A stretch of 64,000 nt of DNA from assembly GCA_032622095.1 (NCBI GenBank), contig CP136067.1, positions 57,331,899 through 57,395,898 of the forward strand, given 5' to 3'. Positions 45,867-57,306 of this stretch are shown one piece after another (position 1 is the first letter of the stretch; the number at the start of each line of letters is the position of its first letter). The notes under the pieces are model-generated. The model saw only the letters and a list, made by a program, of their open reading frames with translations, did not search any database and was not told where the DNA came from. Both the position numbers and the translations under genes were made by a program. Origin of the DNA: Siphonodentalium dalli (lineage: Eukaryota > Mollusca > Scaphopoda > Gadilida > Siphonodentaliidae).

Positions 45867-46335
45867 AGGTGCTCAATCCGTAAAGAGGGTCCCCATCTCA
45901 ACAGATTCCAACAACAACAATCCGATCAGAGGGTCCTATATTACTATTTCTTTGGCTTTGGGGGTAAAAAATATTTGATTCGAGTCGAGGAACCCATCAA
46001 ACAAAGCTCAGAGTTATTAGATATTGATTTTTGAAATTTTGTATTAACTCGAGATGAGTACTAATAACTGTCGTAATCTGCTCTGGATGTGTACTCCAAA
46101 TCTATTCAAACCGACAAGGATGGATAACTCTATAATCAAGTGGTAATTTTAACGCAATTTTGACTGAGTTCTGGGCCAGATAGTATTCCCGATAATGAAA
46201 AATAATAGATTTCTAAAATCGATATCTAACAAATCTGAGCTTTGATGGGTGACTTCCTCGACTCGAATCAAATATTTTTGACCCCCGAAGCCATTGAAAT
46301 AGTAATTGAGAGGAGTTTTATCGGATTGAGTACCT
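45867..46335 (+). mobile_element. 469-bp TTAA-flanked foldback element, copy 3
   Basis: Ends AGGTGCTCAATCCG and the complement of AGGTACTCAATCCG lie between TTAA at 45863-45866 and 46336-46339. Orientation matches copy 1; identity to it is about 95 percent by eye, with length exactly conserved. The arm frame (67 codons on the minus strand) is again open. Confidence 0.9.
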
Positions 46336-46639
46336 TTAACTAGTACAAACATCCATTAAAGAAATTTTGAACATTTCTTTCAAAACGACACATCCTAGTT
46401 TTCAAAACAAAGTCATGCCTGACATGACAAGCGACACTAAAGTTTTAAATGCGCATATATTGCTCTCTTCGTTTCCATTCAATCTAAGGCGATTTGTAAA
46501 AACAAGCATGATTTTGACAGAAAGAAAATATTCGTTAACTTATTAAGTGAACTTTGACTAACAATTTGGCCCAATGTGTTGGGGATAATAAATCTCATTA
46601 GCTCAGATATTATCAGGACTCAGTCCCCCATCCATGGTG

Positions 46640-46835
46640 AAACTGTGCATGCATGGAATTGGCTTCCAATCGAAACGAGGAAACTAGAAGCAACAAATCA
46701 GCTCGTGTCTATAAGCTATGCGAGAAAAACAGTGCATGCATGGAATTCGCTTCCAGAAGAAACAAGGAAACTTGAAGCAACAAATCAGCTCGTGTCTAGA
46801 AGCTATGCGAGAATTTTTCAGTCATTAAACCGCCG
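46640..46835 (+). pseudogene. LINE-type coding remnant with an 87-bp in-frame duplication
   Basis: Two 29-codon copies, beginning GTGCATGCATGGAATT at 46645 and 46732, encode TVHAWNWLPIETRKLEATNQ and TVHAWNSLPEETRKLEATNQ, each followed by LVS(I/R)SYAR. The WNSLPEE...NQ pattern is the C-terminal segment of many LINE reverse-transcriptase proteins. The duplication keeps the frame, so it arose by tandem duplication in an otherwise decayed fragment. It lies directly upstream of a truncated MITE. Confidence 0.55.
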
Positions 46836-46846
46836 AAATGGTTTAA

Positions 46847-47160
46847 AGATACGGGCGGCGTTGGCGGTGGGTATGCTGTTAAAATATTCACCCCTGTTAC
46901 AAACCGCCATAAACAGAAGGAATAGTAAGATATAAATAGACATTGTTCTTATGCCAATAAGAAATTTGGCATAAACAGTATGTTATTGTCAATTTTCCCC
47001 CCTTTGTTATGTAAACAAAAGCAAAAATCATTACGTTTAGATCGGCTTTTGTTTAGATCGGGATATGGGGAAAACATAAGAAGCGTTATTTGTTACTGTT
47101 TTCCTGATATGGAAATAATAAAGAGCGTTTATATCATTTAAAACATTGTGTGATTAACCA
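46847..47160. mobile_element. AGATACG-ended MITE, right part missing
   Basis: It begins AGATACGGGCGGCGTTGGCG after TTAA (46843-46846) and follows the 8999-9412 family through ACCGCCATAAACAGAAGGAA, TATGTAAACAAAAGC and the ~52-bp core (47078-47127) to GTGTGATTAACCA. There it stops abruptly and LINE-derived sequence begins. The complete copies end much later, so the right arm is lost. Confidence 0.75.
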
Positions 47161-47470
47161 ATGGAATTCATTGTAGACTGCGAAATACTTTTTGACAGAT
47201 ATCATAATTATATTCACCAATCTCCTAGTTGTACTTGTGGATGCCAAGAAGAAACAGCATTTCATTTCATGTGCATGTGTCCTTGTTACAAAGACAAATC
47301 ATGTTTGATCTGTTTGATCGCCATGGTATAAGAGTCCTAACAACTGAAAAAATACTTTTCGAAGACCCAAATGCTTCTTATGAAATTAATACTGAATTAT
47401 TCAAGAGAGAGCAGTCATAATTCAAAGCTATATGAGATGAATAAAAATTGATTCCCGAAAACGACTCACA
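47161..47470 (+). pseudogene. LINE C-terminal remnant with zinc knuckle
   Basis: One frame reads EILFDRYHNYIHQSPSCTCG and then CQEETAFHFMCMCPCYKDK, a knuckle of the C-x-C-G-x7-8-H-x4-C kind typical of LINE ORF2 tails. After a frame change it continues KILFEDPNASYEINTELFKR, the usual kind of tail sequence. The fragment begins at the exact point where the neighbouring MITE is cut, so insertion of a 5'-truncated LINE or a deletion joined the two. Confidence 0.65.
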
Positions 47471-47688
47471 CTTAATTGATGTCGAATCCGGTCCATGACA
47501 ATATATACTAATTCTGATGTAATTTCTATTGTTGTATTATTCATGGCATATATACTGTTTTAACTAATTTGCACGAATTCGCCGTATGGCAAAGGGTTGT
47601 ATGGTGTGTTAGGATAAGAAAGCCAAAGTACTTTTATAAATACCCAAAAAGTCTAATACATGCACAGTGTGATCTGCTTAATTCTTAA

Positions 47689-49890
47689 GGGTGGATACAC
47701 ACATGCATGTAATCTCTGTAAATATCGTGTATTTGGCGTTTTACATGGATCATACAGACCATGTAATATGTGTATGCTGATAACCCAATCATTGCGGCTA
47801 TGTTTGACCACAGTGAGTAACGCTCTGAACGTGTAGAGTGTCGTTGACTGGACGAAGTCGTCAGGCCGCTTAAAATAATTGTTGGCGCGATAACCCAAAT
47901 GTTGGACGTTCTGTTTAAATCATTGTCAGTCTTCTCTTGGTTGTATACCAGTGATGGTCCCAGGATTTCCACAACGCAGGGGCTATATTATACCGGAAGC
48001 TACCGGACTGACCATTACATATTTCATCGACCGGAGGTGGGGGCATGCAGCAACATGAGGCCTACCCCCCTGAAGCCACGAAGCCACTCCTGATTTGTAA
48101 ATATTGTAGTTGACAGTCATATCTGCCGTGCCTGTTTGCTACGAGTGATTAATCTCATATGCAGCAATTGATGCTATTCATATAATTATGAACATATTAT
48201 TACAGCTTTAAAGACACGGTTGGCCTTGGTTGTGGGTATCCTGTGAAAATATCTCCACCCGTCAAAAACCGCCACAAACAGAAAGTACATCAAAATGTAG
48301 ATAGACTTTGTCCGTATACAAATAAGAAATATCGCATAAACAGTATGTTATGGTCATTTGTTTGACCATTGTTATGTAAACAAAAGCATAAAAAGTTACT
48401 TTTCTGTTGTTTGTTTATATTACCATTGTAAACATAAAGAGCGTTCCTTGTTGGTGAATACCTGATATGGAAATAATAAAGAGCGTTTATGCCATTTGTG
48501 TGTGATTAGCCAGTAGCATTGTGTTGTCTTCTGTAACACAATCAGGCTCTTGCTTAGGTAAAATATAGTAGGTCTTTATGATAACATGCTGTTTACGCGA
48601 TGGTCATTGTATATATGAACGGAACTGCGTGCGTTTTAGTGTTTTTCTGTTTACGGTGTTTGGAACAAATATGAATATTTTCGACAATTAAGGCCGCACG
48701 TGCCTTTAAATTTGAAGGTATACAGAAGGTGGTGTTGCTGCATGTGTGTCTTCATTCGGGAAAAGGGTTGTCCAGCTACGAGTCCACAACTACGTCACCT
48801 TTCCTCTCTTGTGTTATATACACACAATTTACAACTATGGAATATTTAAGTAAAACATTATGTTGTACATTCTTGCCCAGATAATCCCGGCCGATATATT
48901 CAACTAAATCCCTTAATTATTCGAAACTTTCGAGAACCAGCCCCCTCCCCCAATCATGGAGTATAGTCCAAAATGTGATAATTCAAGCCTGTACAGGCTA
49001 AAATGGTGACAGTTAGGAACTTGTTCATCCTTTGGCCTGAGATTCTGGGTTAAAATGGGGGGGGGGGGGGTGACTCTTTTTTCTTTCAACGTTGTATCTG
49101 CATTAATGTTTTGGCGCTGTAATGGATATATGCAAAGAAATCCCAATTGAAAGTTATCACATGAGCTCGCCCTCAAATTATCCGAGCAATCTCAACAAAC
49201 TGGTATTGTCTGTCTTAATGTTCCAATGCCTGTGTTCAAGGCATGGGAGCACCATATCGGATTGTTAAAATTTGAACTGAGGCCATGCATAGTCGAGGAA
49301 CAAATATCCTTATCCTGACTCGATTCGGCGTTGTCCGATTAGGCTAAATCACTTTATAACATGGAATTCACAATGTATGAGTTAGTTGATTGCCATGTGT
49401 ATTAATATAGCACTTCCAAAATGTGGAGCCAGAAAGCCGTTCGGGTTCTGCTGGACGAGATCAAATTGGGAGTCAGTGTGTGGGGCATTAAACACTCATG
49501 TATCACAATCGTCCTAAAATAGCTTCAAAAGTCTACACATTTATTTTTATTTTGGATGACCCTGTTTCCAAGAAATGACGAGAAACAAATCAAGTATAAA
49601 ATCGACAGACTCAAATCCACTTTTCGAAATGAACTAAAACTCGTGAAAAACAGCAACATATATCAGACAGGATTTATTCATTTCGGCACCCATGAAAAAA
49701 GACATGTTTATGACTGGCCTGAAATCTCTTGATAACAGTTAGTTTGATTTTGGCTTATAACTACTCACCGGTCTCGCCTGTTGAAATGGAACGATCGCGC
49801 GCAGGCGATTAATGCTATCAATGATTGGTGTGACCATGTAAAATACATGTATTTTACATACAGACATTACATGCATGTGCGTATCCACCC
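47689..49890. mobile_element. Harbinger-like non-autonomous element, copy B
   Basis: Left end GGGTGGATACACACATGCAT after TAA (47686-47688); right end GTGCGTATCCACCC before TAA (49891-49893). It aligns with copies A and C along its length. Without the nested MITE at 48212-48705 it would be about 1.7 kb. Near the right end lies a perfect 24-bp palindrome (49836-49859, half-site ATGTAAAATACA). No transposase is encoded. The TAA at its right end is also the left TAA of copy C. Confidence 0.88.
48212..48705. mobile_element. Nested TTAA-flanked MITE inside copy B
   Basis: Ends AGACACGGTTGGCC and, read inward from the right, AGGCACGTGCGGCC lie between TTAA at 48208-48211 and 48706-48709. The two halves are diverged inverted repeats with CCG(C/T)(C/A)A(C/A)AAACAGAAA and CGC(A/G)TAAACAG(T/C)ATGTTAT blocks. 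Copies A and C of the host element show the uninterrupted site CAGCTTTAAATTTGA, so the insertion and the TTAA duplication are both directly demonstrated. The ~52-bp core lies at 48433-48486. Confidence 0.92.
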
Positions 49891-49893
49891 TAA

Positions 49894-51255
49894 GGGTGGA
49901 TACACACATGCATGTAATCTCTGTAAATATCGTGTATTTGGCGTTTTACATGGATCATACACACCGTGTAATATGTGTCCGCTGACAACCCAATCATTGC
50001 GACTGTGTTTGACCACAGTGAGTTAAACTCTGAACCGCTGAAGAGCCGTTGACTGGGACGAAGTCGTCAGGCCGCTTAAAATAATTATTCGCGCGATAAC
50101 TCAAATGGTCGACGTTCTGTTTAAATCATTGTCAGTCTTTTATTGATGTTAAAACCAGTGATGGTCTCTTCCCCAACGCAGGGGACTATGACCCCCAACA
50201 TGCACGGGGAGCTATATTATCCCAGAAGCTACCGAATTCACAATTGCATATTTCCTCGACGGGGGTGTGCATGCAGCACCCTGAGTCCTGACACCCTTCT
50301 TTATAAATATCGTAGTCATGTCTGTCGTGTCTGTTTTCTACGAGTGATTAATCTAATATGCAGCAATTTATGCTATTCATATAATTATGAACATATTATA
50401 CAGCTTTAAATTTGAATGCATAGTGTTGCTGTTTGTCTTCATTCGGCGAAAGGGTTGCCTAGCTACGAGTTCCAAACTACGTCACCTTTCCTCTCTTGTG
50501 TTATACAGTTATACATGTATACGCAAAATTTACAACTATAGAATATTTAAGTAAAACATTATATTGTAACTCTTGCCCAGATAATCCCGGCTGATACATT
50601 TATTAACTCCCTTAGTTATTGAAGCTTTCGAAAACCAGCCCCTCCCCCAATCATGGATTATGGTCGAAAATGTTATAATTCAAGCTTGTGACAGTTAGGA
50701 GCTTGTTCAACCTTTGGCTTGAGAAACATATATATAAATGGGGGGGGGGGGTGGGTTCACTCTTTTTAATTTCAACGCTGTACTTGCATTATTTTTTGGC
50801 GCTATAATGAATATTTGCAATCCCAATTGAATTAATGTTATCACATGAGCTCGCTCTCAAATTATCAGAGAAATCTCAACAAGCCGGTATCATCATATAA
50901 AAGAATTCTGCATATTTTATTTTTGTTTTGGATGACCCTGTTTCCAAGAAATGACAGAAACAAATCAAGTATAAAATCGACCGGCTCTAATCCACTTTTC
51001 GAAATGAATGATAACTCGTGAAAAACAGCAACATATATCAGACAATAATTACTCATTTCGGCATACACGAAAGAAGACATGTTTATGACTGGCCTGAAAT
51101 TTCTTGATGGCAGTTTGTTTGAAAATGGCTTATAACTACTCACTGGTGAAATTGACCTCTCGCGCGCAGGTGATTAATTTTGTCAATTATTGGTGTGGCC
51201 ACGTAAAATACATGTATTTTACATACAGACATTACATGCATGTGTGTATCCACCC
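49894..51255. mobile_element. Harbinger-like non-autonomous element, copy C
   Basis: Left end GGGTGGATACACACATGCAT follows TAA (49891-49893), shared with copy B; right end ATGTGTGTATCCACCC precedes TAA (51256-51258). It is 1,362 bp, shorter than A and B through internal deletions, and keeps the CAGCTTTAAATTTGA empty site. Copies B and C therefore stand head to tail with one TAA between them. Confidence 0.88.
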
Positions 51256-51330
51256 TAAGTAGTTATTCAACTGTCATTATTTTGTATTACTGAAACTATC
51301 CTTCAAATGTCTCGCAAGAATCAATCGTGC

Positions 51331-51440
51331 AATTATTCGTGTCATTTCGTCGCTCTATTTAATATATCTGTGAAGAAATTCATAATTATTCGTGTCATTT
51401 CATCGCTCTATTATTTAATATATCTATGAATAAAATTCAC
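51331..51440. repeat. Local duplication of ~52 bp
   Basis: ATTATTCGTGTCATTTC(G/A)TCG and CTCTATT..TTAATATATCT(G/A)TGAA occur twice in succession (about 51335 and 51388). A diverged single version is seen near 39550-39590, next to a shared GAGCTGTGTG or CAGCTGTGTG block, suggesting an old dispersed repeat. Confidence 0.7.
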
Positions 51441-53469
51441 AATTTTGCCAGCTGTGTGAGCGTATCATTAGTCTTTGTACCGTTAATATCCGGTTCGTTG
51501 TCTGATTAATAACATCGAATCAGTCGCTGTCCACATGTGGCGATCATTATTGCTCATCAAAAGTTCACGCTGAAGAAATAAAGTTTAGGTCAGGAAGCCA
51601 ATCAGACAACCCCTATTATATCTGTGCCTTTCGCGTAAAGTTTCGAGGGTTGGTCTTTCATTATTTTTCAGAGCGTATTTTCTTTGTATTTGACCATTAT
51701 ATAACGACCCTGTCTAAGTTAAATCCCCCCATTATCCAAGAATCGATTGTAACCTTGCTTGCATAATAACACGAGGGGGGCGAATCATGACAATGAGCGA
51801 CCGTCATGGGACCAGATGGTTGCGGCTCGATTAGAGTGGAGTTCAAATTTGGATTTCGCGAACTGATCTAAACTAACGAATTAAAGATTGTATAATTTCT
51901 GGCCTTTTCAAAGTGAACGGAAACACTAATTTTTCGAAATGTGATATCCTAGGTCAAACTGTGACCGATGGTGGACCTCATTCATTATCGTCACCCGGCC
52001 ACCAAGAACACATCAAATTAGTGAATTACAATACCACAACCTTGTTTGTTCGTTGATCTATATAAAGCCAAGTTATATAATGCACATACCAGTTTAAACA
52101 GTATTTACATGTATTCCCTGTAATTTCATTACATATACATAGTATCAAATTAGATTGTAGATTTGTAGAAAATAATTTTGTTCTGCATATAGACTTCGTG
52201 TGGTAGCCATGCAATTAAGAGAAACGTTTGGTATTCAATGTGTACTTTTGGACTTCTTTGGCGATGAGTGCCACTTATAAGAGGTGGGAATAATTTCTGT
52301 TGTTGTGATTTAAACATATTTTATTGTATATCAATTATATACATGGGGATTGGGACACAAGTTTTGTCAACTTAGTGACGTCCCCCCTCTCCCGCACAAA
52401 GGGTGTAACATAACATTTAAACATTCTGCTGTGTCGCATATATGTCTGAAAACGAATTAACAGATGTATAGAGTAGGCCTATATGTTCTGCCATACAGAA
52501 GAAAATGTTCGCTGTCCTCGAGATCACCGCATCCATAATTGTTGGTTAGGAAATTCGCATATTTGTGATAGTTTATGTTACTGCAATTTAAACTTAAACG
52601 TGTGTGCAGAAAATGAGAATGATGCGAATGTGAACATGCAGTTAAAGTGCACGAGAACTCCAGATCGGTTGGTCTCTAAAAAGTTTGTGAAAGAATTTTA
52701 GCGATTCCATATTTTCATTTTTGTCGAGGTTCGAGGGGGATCAAAGAGCGCCAATATGAGTCAAAGTCGGGGATTCTGAGAGCGTCTGCCTGTATGGTTT
52801 ATCTGCCAGGTATTGCAATATTCGTGGGAGGAACATGATTTTGCAAATAGGTAGGAGACGGGGCATTAATCATTTTGTAGAAAGGCTGAAGTTTAGATTT
52901 TTCGCCGCCCGATTCGCACGATTCTATTTCTTATCACATGCCACCTGAAAGGCCCGTATATATGCAAAGTCCACATATATGTGATTTCAGTGATGTATTT
53001 TCTTGAGCTATGGAAGCAAAGATCAATTGTGAAATTGGATCTTGCCTGATATTTGGTAGTTTAAGTTTGAACGGCGAATGCCAGTTGTGCAAGTATATAA
53101 CATGTAACAACAGTAACATCATGTTGATCAAACCACCGGCGTACTGCATCGGGCCTCGTCATTCTAGAGAGTATACTGTGTTCCGTATGTCCAGTAACCC
53201 ATCCATTAACCCTGACATAATCATTCATATTGTAGGGGGCCATAACCCTCTGCGACGAGAGAAAACTTAACCGGAAAATTGCATCCAACGTGTGAACATA
53301 GCCTATCTAAGTTGTGTCAGTGAACCATGTGGCCGTTAACGAACAGTGTAATTGATAGTCATTCTGCCTGCGCTTGACAACGAATTAACGACCTTCCAAG
53401 CCATATACTCTATATAAGCAGATGGTGTAGTTTGGGGGTTAACTTGTGAGCTTTCATATTATAAGTTTC
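51441..53469. other. About 2 kb without a recognised gene
   Basis: No family was recognised. Short frames at 52483-52701 (72 codons, Cys- and Asn-rich), 53010-53270 (86 codons) and 53061-53288 (minus) show no known motif and two of them overlap on opposite strands. Confidence 0.4.
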
Positions 53470-54650
53470 TTATGAATGAGACATCGTTGGTGCAACCGCC
53501 ATTCATTCAAACTGTATCAATGGTTCTCGCCCACCAGCTGACGCAGAATGTCCAGGTGCAGTCGACAGTCGTAAAAAATAAAAGTGTCAATAACAATGTA
53601 GCTCAACTTGGGGAGGTGTTAATAATTTTATTCTGAGCAGTCAAAAGAATTATAAAAAAGACGGAAAGTCAAAAGTTACAGTAAATGGATTGTATTGTGT
53701 AAATGAATATATTTTCATTTCAAACATTTCTCCAATAAATGTGGGCTGCAGGGTGTGCCGATGGATTCCAATTTGAAATCCAAGATGGCTGCAGGCCGCA
53801 TTTTTTGTTAAAAGAAATTTCGGACAAATTGGACAGCTTCCATCTAGATGCCACCCCGAAGAGCCATATGAAGTTTAGATGCGGGATGGGGATGTAGCAT
53901 TTAGGGTGCGCCCAAAGATTTTAGGCATAACAGAGTATAAAATCCAAGATGGATGATGGCGACCATGTTTTTTAACGAAATTCGGACATTATCGTTGGCT
54001 CACATCTATATAGAGGCCACCCTGAAGATCCTTACGAAGTTTGGTCGCGATCGGATGGGGGTGTGGCCTGTCGGTAGTGCGAAAGGATTTAGTCATGTAA
54101 AGAGAACAACCGAAGGTGGCCGCTCACAGCAATGTTTTCAACAAATTAGGAAATATGGGTCCCATCTAGAGGTCACCCTGAAGAAGATGCATATATAGTT
54201 TGGTGATGATCGGACGAGGGATGTGATATGTAGAGTGAGCCAAATGATTTAATCATGCAAAGATTAAAATACAAGATGGCTGCCGGCGGCCATATTTTTC
54301 GTCGAAAATCGTTCAAATTCGATAGCTCTCATCTAGAGGTGATCCCAATAATGCCTGTAAATTTACAAAACATGTCATCGATCTATGCAGGCTTCGTCGT
54401 GTGCCGATGGATTCAAATTTGAAATCCAAGATGGCTGCTGGCGGCCATGATTTTAACGAATTTAGGAAATAATGGATGACTCCCGTCTAGAGATCACCCC
54501 GAAGATCCATATGAAGTTTTGAGATGATCGGATTAGGGGTGCGATCTGTATGGTGAGCCAAAGGAAATTGTTGACTGACGGGCGGACGGACGCACCGACA
54601 ACAACACATGGCAATAGCTCAAGCTGGACTTTGTCAAGTTGAGCTAATAA
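53470..54650 (+). repeat. Composite repeat: module plus ~160-bp GGCCGC array
   Basis: It opens with a GAATGAGACATCGTTGGTG and CCGCCATTCATTC module (also at 55315 and 59362), then a block with CAACTTG.GGAGGTGTTAATA that recurs at 61370. About five ~160-bp units follow, each with a CCAAGATGGCTGC-like motif (near 53783, 53945, 54275 and 54429). It ends GACGGACGCACC..CAAGCTGGACTTTGTCAAGT. The 61340-62050 copy has the same order, so the whole is a single composite element or duplicated segment. Confidence 0.7.
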
Positions 54651-54714
54651 CAATCGAACAATAGGAAATTTTCCACTTTTGAACAAGCCAACGGCTATTT
54701 TACATGATATATTG

Positions 54715-54935
54715 GTTCAAAAATTTAAATGTATAAACATATGGGGGCAAAGATGCCTGTCGCGAATCCCCCAAAACAAACTGCTGGTGGGCGCCAGACT
54801 TTCAGAAACACAGTTAAAGTAACTGCATGTGTTAGAGCCGATCACAAACCATGTGTACCCTCCGGCACATTTTGAAACCCTGTGTAGCCCTTCGGCACTT
54901 TTTGGTGAGAGTGACCCCTTCAGCATTACTATGCT
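54715..54935 (-). repeat. Copy of the GCTGAAGGGGTCACT repeat
   Basis: On the minus strand GCTGAAGGGGTCACTCTCAC, two GTGCCG(A/G)AGGG blocks, then AGTTACTTTAACTGTGTTTC and GAAAGTCTGGCGCCC match 11738-11895 in the same order. It is a diverged dispersed copy. Confidence 0.7.
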
Positions 54936-55314
54936 TCATCGTTATTCTGTGTTTGAATATATACTGTAAGGAGCGGAGGTTCAAATAAATTTATTCTTCC
55001 TCAAATCTCTTATGTTTCATGACTTTGCCATACATTATTTAACAATAAATTATGTGTTTAAATCATATCGCCGGAAAAGTAACAAATGAGAGAAGTTACT
55101 ATATATCTAATAATATAAACTATTTAGATGTATGCGGCTCATAGATTGATGTATCCTATGTTTCAGCCTGCATTGTCCAACTTCATTGATTTAAAAAATT
55201 AAGTTATAACACTATTGCAATTATTTCGGCAATGTCCTGTAATAGTTGCTATGCCACAAATGGGGACGACGGACTGTTTGTGGTTAATCCAGCCTTTTAC
55301 TCGACAGCTTTAAG
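54936..55314. other. No feature recognised
   Basis: AT-rich interval between repeats; no gene is seen. Confidence 0.4.
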
Positions 55315-55650
55315 ATGAATGAAACATCGTTGATGTAACCGCCATTCATTCGAAACGTATCAATGATGAACGGGAGCTAGAGGCTGGTCGTTGTTCGCCG
55401 CACACCAGCTGACGCAGGAATGTCCAGGTGCTACTGTCAGAATAGAGAAAAACAAGTCAAATCTTATACAATAATTATAATCGAATGATATAATGAGGTT
55501 ATCGCTCTCATCAAACATATTATTGAAATTAGTCACTATCGTCGCCTTCATTCAGTTCTGTTCAATGAGTAACAATAAAGAGTGTTCTATGTGTTAGCGT
55601 TTTCCAGGTACGGTAAAAATAAAGAGCGTTCACTTCACTTATGTGTGGAA
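55315..55650. repeat. Dispersed module with CCATTCATTCGAAACGTATC
   Basis: This block runs through GAATGAAACATCGTTGATGT, GCTAGAGGCTGGTCGTT, CAGGAATGTCCAGGTGCTAC and ATCGAATGATATAA. It recurs at 59362-59600 with about 90 percent identity and in shorter form at 53474-53585. It ends with one copy of the ~52-bp core (55575-55629), directly before the minisatellite. Confidence 0.75.
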
Positions 55651-55682
55651 CATTTATGGCGTTTAAAGTACTAACACCGACT

Positions 55683-57306
55683 AAGCTTTATCGGAAAGTC
55701 GTGACACCAAGCAATACATCTAAGCTTTATCGGAATGCCCTGACACCAAGCAATAAAACTAAGCTTTATCGGAAACACTGACACCAAGCAATACAGCTAA
55801 GCTGTATCGGAATGCCCTGATACCAAGCAATACAGCTAAGCTTTATCGGAATGCCCTGATACCAAGCAATACAGCTAAGCTTTATCGGAATGCCCTGACA
55901 CCAAGCAATACAACTAAGCTTTATCGGAATGCCCTGACACCAAGCAATACAACTAAGCTTTATCGGAATGCCCTGACACCAAGCAATACAGCTAAACTTT
56001 ATCGGAATGCCCTGACACAAAGCAATACAACTAAGCTTTATCGGAACCCCTGACAAGCAATACAACTAATGTTAATCCGAATGCTCTGACACCAAGCAAT
56101 ACAACTAAGCTTTATCCGAATGCTCTGACACCAAGCAATACAACTAAGGTTAACCGGAAACCCTGACACCAAGCAATGCGACTAAGCTTTATCGGAATGC
56201 TCTGACACCAAGCAATACAACTAAGCTTTATTGGAAAGCTTGACACCAAGCAATACAACTAAGCTTTATCGGAATGCCTGACACCAAGAAATACAACTAA
56301 GTTTTATCGGAATGCTCTTGACACCAAGCAATACAACTAAGCTTTATCGGAAAGCCTGACACCAAGCAATACAACTAAGCTTTATCGGAATGCCCTGACA
56401 CCAAGCAATAAAACTTATCTTCGCCGGAAAGCCCTGACACCAAGCAATACAATTTAAGCTTTATCGATATGCCCTGACACCAAGCAATACAACTAAGCTT
56501 TGTCGGAAACCCCTGACACCAAGCAATACAACTAAGCTTTATCGGAAACCCTGACACCAAGCAATACAACTAAGTTTTATCGGAATGCCCTGACACCAAG
56601 AAATACAACTAAGCTTTATCGGAATGCCCTGACACCAAGAAATACCACTAAGCTTTATCGGAATTCCCTGACAACAAGAATGCCCTGACACCAAGAAATA
56701 AAGAAATACAACTAAGCTTTATCGAAACACTGACACCAAGCAATACAACTAAGCTTTATCAAAATTCCCTGACACCAAGCAATACAACTAAGCTTTATCG
56801 GAAACGCTGACACCAAGCAATACAGCTACGCTTTATCGGAAACCCTGACACCAAGCAATACAACTAAGCTTTATCGGAATGCCCTGACACCAAGAAATGC
56901 AGCTAAGCTTTATCGGAAACACTGACACCAAGCAATACAGCTAAGCTTTATCGGAAACCCTGACACCAAGCAATACAGCTAAGCTTTATCGGAAGCCCTG
57001 ACATCAAGCAATACAACTAAGCTTTATCGGAATGCCCTGACACCAATCAATACAACTAAGCTTTATCGGAAACCCTGACACCAAGCAATGCGACTAAGCT
57101 TTATCGGAATGCCCTGACACCAAGAAATACAACTAAGCTTTATCGGAATGCCCTGACACAAAGCAATGCGACTAAGCTTTATCGGAAACACTGATACCAA
57201 GCAATACAACTAAGCTTTATCGGAATTCCCGGATACCAAGCAATACAACTAAGCTTTATCGGAATTCCCGGACACCAAGCAATACAACTAAGCTTTATCG
57301 GAAAGC
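55683..57306. repeat. 39-bp minisatellite, about 42 units
   Basis: The unit is AAGCTTTATCGGAATGCCCT followed by GACACCAAGCAATACAACT, 39 bp, with 37-38-bp variants where GGAATGCCCTG is shortened to GGAAACCCTG or GGAAACACTG. Most units contain a HindIII site (AAGCTT). Because 39 is a multiple of three, long open frames with a 13-residue period (KLSCIAWCQGIPI) appear on the minus strand at 55766-56569; these are not genes. Both variant lengths and shared point changes are scattered, indicating repeated local homogenisation. There are no unique spacers, so it is not a CRISPR array. Confidence 0.97.

Noticed and set aside
55766-56569. Minus-strand frames with a repeated KLSCIAWCQGIPI pattern
   Set aside because: They are the mechanical result of a 39-bp tandem repeat without stops in one frame; variant unit lengths break them.
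55683-57306. CRISPR-like array
   Set aside because: Units are contiguous with no unique spacers, and the window is eukaryotic.
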